From: Albidovulum inexpectatum
GTDB taxonomy: Bacteria > Pseudomonadota > Alphaproteobacteria > Rhodobacterales > Rhodobacteraceae
Assembly: GCF_002927635.1 (NCBI RefSeq)
Contig: NZ_PRDS01000004.1
Span: 186,001-250,000 of the forward strand
DNA: 64,000 nt
Direction of reading: 5' to 3'
Below the pieces are notes generated by a model. That model was given only the letters and a program-made list of their open reading frames with translations. It made no database searches and was not told the origin of the DNA. Positions 60,874 to 64,000 of the stretch are shown one piece after another; the stretch's first letter is position 1, and each line of letters opens with the position of its first letter. The translations under genes and the position numbers were made by a program.

Positions 60874-61872
60874 TCAGGACCGTTCGAAGATGAACTGGCT
60901 GTGCTGTTCGCTGGTTTCGCCGGGCCGCAGGACGGCCTGCGGCCAGCCGGGATGATGGATCGCGTCCGGCCAGACCTGCGGCTCGATCGCCAGGCCCGCA
61001 TGGGGGCCGATCCGCCGCCCGCCCAGACCCGGCACCGGCAGATCGAACGGCGCGGCGTCGAAGACCTGCAGCCCCGGCTCGGTCGTGCGGATGCCCATGC
61101 GCAGGGCGCCGGCGCTCAGCTCGGCCACCTCGCGCAGCGGCAAGCGCCGGTCCGACAGGCAGAAATTGTGGTCAAGCCGCAGGCGCGCACAGACATCGCC
61201 CAGCCGCACACCCGCGCGCAGGTCGAAATCGGTGCCCTCGACGGCTGCCACCTGCCCGGTCGGGATCAGCTCGGCATCCACGGGCAGGTAATGATCGGCG
61301 GCAATGCGCAGGCTGTGGTTCAGGATGTCGGGCTCGCCCGAGAGGTTGAAATAGCTGTGTGGCGCGAAGTTGCACAGGGTCGGGCGATCGGTTTCGGCGC
61401 GAATGCGGATATCCAGGACGCCCTCGCCCGGCAGGGCATAGGTCGCCTGGACCCGCATCGCGCCGGGATAGCCCATCTCGCCATCGGCAAGCTCTATCGC
61501 AAGCGTCACGTGGGACTCGCCAAGATCGGCGATCCGCCACGGGCGCTTGCCCGTGCCCAGGCTGCCGCCATGCAGGTGGTGCTTGCCAAGGAAGTTCGGG
61601 TCCAGCCGGAATTCCTGTCCGTCCAGTTCAAAACGCGCACCGGCGATGCGGTTGGCGCAACGGCCCGCGATCGCGCCGAAATAGCGCGAATGGGCCGGGT
61701 AGTCCTCGAACCGGTCGAAGCCAAGGACCAGCGGCGGCTCGTGGCCCTGCATCCGCAGATCCTGCACCACCGCGCCCCAGGTCATGACGCGCGCCGTCAG
61801 CCCCCCGCCGCGCAATGTCACGCGCTCGACGATGGTCCCGTCGGGAAGCTGGCCGAATGCTTCGCGTGTCAT
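60874..61872 (-). CDS. galM: Aldose 1-epimerase
   Basis: The 332-residue galactose-mutarotase-fold protein has the family start FGQLPDGTIVERVTL, GRCANRIAGARFELDGQEF, HLHGG, and NFAPHSYFNLSG with the catalytic His. The C-terminal GLAIEPQVWPDAIHHPGW with the catalytic Glu is also there. It interconverts the anomers of an aldose. The start at 61872 follows GAGGGG and overlaps the stop of the Gfo/Idh/MocA gene by one base, so it ends a leftward sugar operon that begins outside the window. Confidence 0.9.
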   Translation of the reverse strand: MTREAFGQLPDGTIVERVTLRGGGLTARVMTWGAVVQDLRMQGHEPPLVLGFDRFEDYPAHSRYFGAIAGRCANRIAGARFELDGQEFRLDPNFLGKHHLHGGSLGTGKRPWRIADLGESHVTLAIELADGEMGYPGAMRVQATYALPGEGVLDIRIRAETDRPTLCNFAPHSYFNLSGEPDILNHSLRIAADHYLPVDAELIPTGQVAAVEGTDFDLRAGVRLGDVCARLRLDHNFCLSDRRLPLREVAELSAGALRMGIRTTEPGLQVFDAAPFDLPVPGLGGRRIGPHAGLAIEPQVWPDAIHHPGWPQAVLRPGETSEQHSQFIFERS

Positions 61873-62963
61873 CAGATCCCCCTCAGTTCGACCGCCTGCC
61901 CTGTCCGGGCCGATTCTTCGGCCGCCGCGCCCACCATCACCGACCACAGCCCGTCCTCGGCGCTGACCTCGGGCTGACCGTGGCCCCGGCGGACGAGGTC
62001 AAGGAATCGCTGATGCTGGTAGAAGGTCGAACCATGATGGTCGCCCGCGCGCAAGAGCGCGGGATCGACGGCGACCTCTTCGGCCCATTCGCGGCGGCTG
62101 GCCCGGTCGGCAATGGCGATCTGGGCGTGTTTCTCGCTCCCCTCGGGATCAAAGCGCAACGGGCCGGGCACGCGCGCCTCGATCCGCGCCTTCGGTCCGG
62201 TGACCGAGATCACCTCTTGCCAATGCGAGCCTTCGGCGAACATGCACAGGTCCAGCATTCCCCGCGTGCCATTGGCAAAGTCGATCACGACAAAGGCATT
62301 GTCGATGATGTCGGGCACCCGGCCGTCATAGCTTTCGTCGCGGTGGTTGACGTCCATCGCGCCCGAGGCATAGACCCGCACCGGGTCGGATTGCAGCACC
62401 AGCCGCATCAGGTCCCAGAAATGGCAGCATTTCTCGACCAGCGTTCCGCCGGTCCGGGCGGAAAAGCGGTTCCAGTCGCCGACCTTGTGCAGGAAGGGAA
62501 ACCGGTGTTCGCGGATCGCCATCATCACCGGATCACCCGCCCGGCCCGCGCGCAATTCGGCGATCAGGCGCTGCACCGGCGGCATATAGCGATACTCCAT
62601 CGCGATCCACAGCGGCGCGCTGCGGCCCCGCGCGGCGGCCACGACCTCGCGGCAATGCTCGACCGTGGTGCACATGGGCTTTTCGCACAGGATCGGCTTG
62701 TTGGTGGGCAAAAGCTGCATCAGCGTGGCGTGGTGGGCATCGTTGGGCGAGGCGATCAGGTACACGTCGCACAGATCGGCCGAGACCATCTCGCGCCAGT
62801 CGGCGAAGGCCCGCGCCGTGCCCCCCTGCTGGCGCAATGCCTCGGCCAGCATGGCGGCGTCCGGGTCGGCCAGCGCCGTGACCTCGGCGCCCTCCAGCAG
62901 CGCGATGTTGCGGATATGCTCCTGCCCCATCATGCCCGCGCCAATCAGTCCATAGCGGATCAT
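61872..62963 (-). CDS. Gfo/Idh/MocA-family oxidoreductase
   Basis: The 363-residue NAD(P)-dependent enzyme has the Rossmann start YGLIGAGMMGQEHIRNIALL and the catalytic ILCEKPMCTT motif. A second domain has FSARTGGTLVEKCCHFWDLMRLV, typical of inositol or sugar dehydrogenases. The substrate cannot be told from sequence; neighbouring aldose epimerase and a fucose-isomerase-like protein suggest an aldose or polyol. It begins 2 bases after the stop of the upstream gene, behind GGAG at position -13. Confidence 0.83.
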   Translation of the reverse strand: MIRYGLIGAGMMGQEHIRNIALLEGAEVTALADPDAAMLAEALRQQGGTARAFADWREMVSADLCDVYLIASPNDAHHATLMQLLPTNKPILCEKPMCTTVEHCREVVAAARGRSAPLWIAMEYRYMPPVQRLIAELRAGRAGDPVMMAIREHRFPFLHKVGDWNRFSARTGGTLVEKCCHFWDLMRLVLQSDPVRVYASGAMDVNHRDESYDGRVPDIIDNAFVVIDFANGTRGMLDLCMFAEGSHWQEVISVTGPKARIEARVPGPLRFDPEGSEKHAQIAIADRASRREWAEEVAVDPALLRAGDHHGSTFYQHQRFLDLVRRGHGQPEVSAEDGLWSVMVGAAAEESARTGQAVELRGI

Positions 62964-62965
62964 GG

Positions 62966-64000
62966 TCAGATCTCCAGTACGGGAAGGTTCAGTGCCGCGG
63001 CGGTCTCGCGCAGGGCCGCGCGATGATCGCCATAGGCGATGCACAGGTGATGTTCCAGGCCGCCATCGATAAGGTCGGCCATGAAGCGGTCGGCGGGCCG
63101 GTCGGGCCGCAGAACGCCCGAGGTTCCGGTGAATGCCATCGGGCGGCGCAGCATCTCGGCCCCCGAAATCACCATCATCGGCCGCCCACCGGCCTGCGAG
63201 ACGCGCATCAGCGTCACGCGCCCGGGCCGAAGCGGGAACTGATACAGAAGCGGCATCCGGCGATTGGTGTGGATCGTCGCCTCGGCCGGGGCCTCGGGGT
63301 CACGCATCGAGATCGGCGCCTGCCCGCAATGCCACACCACCGCCGTGCCGTCCTCGATGTCCACATCGACCAGATCGGTCAGGAAGACCGCCTGCCCGCC
63401 CGAGGCCTCTTGCAGGATCATCTGGCTCAGCGCGCCATAGGTATCGGCCTCGCAGGCACAGGGCACGCGCGCCTCGCCCAGCATCGACACCGGGCCGCAG
63501 ACCGCGCCGCCGTATTCGGTGAAGGTTTCGGGCCAGCAGCGGATCGCAAAGGCGTCATAGCCGCCTTCGGCCCGCAGGTCCTGCAGCGCGGCGGCAAGGC
63601 GCAGCGAACGGTCGAGCTGGTCCTGGTCCACCGTGTCCAGCCCGGTCAGCTCGGCCCTGGCCCGCGCGCGGATCGGCTCCAGCCGCTCGGGCGCGGTGGC
63701 GCGGGCGCGTTCGAACAGGGTTTCCAGAGGCATCGCCTCGACCGTGACACCGGCCAGATCTGCCAGCGCGCGGGCGTCATAGCGGCAGGTGTCGAATCCA
63801 TCGGGATGGGCGCCGATGCGCCCGATACGGCGGCCCGACAGCGCAGCGGCGATCCTTCGGCCAGTCTGGCCCACCGGGCCGGCGGGAACCGGTTCGGGGC
63901 GATCCTGCCCGCCCCGCCCGTGCAGCAGCGCGGCCATGTCGTCCCCGGTCAGGCTTTCGGGCGCGCCATAGGCCCAGTCGGGCGCAATACCCGACCGCCC
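62966..64000 (-). CDS. L-fucose isomerase-family protein, partial
   Basis: The gene runs off the right end of the window; 344 C-terminal residues are visible and the frame stays open to the last base. The sequence resembles the C-terminal part of L-fucose/L-arabinose isomerase-like proteins: the AIRCWPETFTEYGGAVCGPVSMLGE block, the CEADTYGALSQMIL metal region, and TDLVDVDIEDGTAVVWHCGQAP. Such proteins isomerise aldoses or act in related steps. It forms an operon with the oxidoreductase and galM. The start and full size cannot be judged. Confidence 0.7.
   Translation of the reverse strand, partial: GRSGIAPDWAYGAPESLTGDDMAALLHGRGGQDRPEPVPAGPVGQTGRRIAAALSGRRIGRIGAHPDGFDTCRYDARALADLAGVTVEAMPLETLFERARATAPERLEPIRARARAELTGLDTVDQDQLDRSLRLAAALQDLRAEGGYDAFAIRCWPETFTEYGGAVCGPVSMLGEARVPCACEADTYGALSQMILQEASGGQAVFLTDLVDVDIEDGTAVVWHCGQAPISMRDPEAPAEATIHTNRRMPLLYQFPLRPGRVTLMRVSQAGGRPMMVISGAEMLRRPMAFTGTSGVLRPDRPADRFMADLIDGGLEHHLCIAYGDHRAALRETAAALNLPVLEI

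Overview
The window is high-GC, gene-dense DNA. Codon use, gene families and layout point to an alphaproteobacterium of the Rhodobacteraceae, most likely Paracoccus or a close relative. That placement is inferred from three things: the Rhizobium/Rhodobacter-style rha operon, a chvE-gguAB-type sugar importer, and a SuyAB sulfolactate sulfo-lyase cluster of the kind known from Paracoccus pantotrophus. No rRNA, tRNA, CRISPR array or intact insertion sequence was seen. Functions are assigned from recognisable family motifs, not from database searches.

Layout. (1) 1-292: the 3' end of a glycerate kinase gene, then a shared terminator. (2) 387-5915: a cell-envelope module made of a TadE/TadG-like pair, two secreted Gly/Asn/Lys-rich proteins (one PepSY-like) and an OmpR/PhoP-type two-component pair. 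Matching CGTTCA-N5-CGTTCA boxes lie in front of the outward-facing genes. (3) 5916-6766: decayed DNA with a 93-bp MITE-like inverted-repeat element and a 26-bp perfect palindrome. (4) 6767-8718: an ASCH-domain protein and an HNH endonuclease, a possible modification-dependent restriction pair. (5) 8754-19493: a complete L-rhamnose regulon, rhaI-rhaDE on the minus strand and rhaRSTPQUK on the plus strand. (6) 19510-29706: an oxidative L-arabinose (D-galactose-type) pathway coupled to a ChvE-GguAB importer, with a divergent GbpR-like LysR regulator. (7) 29698-41361: a nine-gene catabolic operon holding a quinate/shikimate dehydrogenase-like enzyme, a TRAP transporter, an HMG-CoA lyase-like enzyme, a TIM-barrel enzyme, a CoA-acylating aldehyde dehydrogenase, a ThDP enzyme and a QuiC-like dehydroshikimate dehydratase, with a divergent TetR regulator. 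(8) 41370-43567: a broken second TRAP locus whose DctQ is fused in frame to the N-terminal half of an AraC-type regulator. (9) 43856-50054: a reactive-sulfur module with a SulP transporter, a DUF442-SQR fusion, a persulfide dioxygenase, two YeeE/YedE transporters and a Crp/Fnr regulator. (10) 50212-52411: an FAH-family hydrolase and a RhlE-like DEAD-box helicase. (11) 52707-60036: a 3-sulfolactate cluster, suyAB-slcC-comC-tctC-tctAB, with a divergent GntR regulator; TctA and TctB are one polypeptide. (12) 60185-64000: a DUF3047 protein and the start of another sugar operon (galM, a Gfo/Idh/MocA oxidoreductase, a fucose-isomerase-like protein cut by the window end).

How it works together. Most of the window is a row of self-contained substrate modules, each with its own importer, enzymes and local regulator, and genes within a module usually overlap by 1-4 bases. 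In all four importer operons with a binding-protein gene, a strong GC hairpin follows that gene, which suggests a shared way of raising binding-protein levels above the membrane components. Regions 9 and 11 both generate sulfite, yet no sulfite oxidase is present here. The most novel-looking parts are the nine-gene operon in region 7, the AraC-DctQ chimera in region 8, and the envelope module in region 2 with its regulator boxes.
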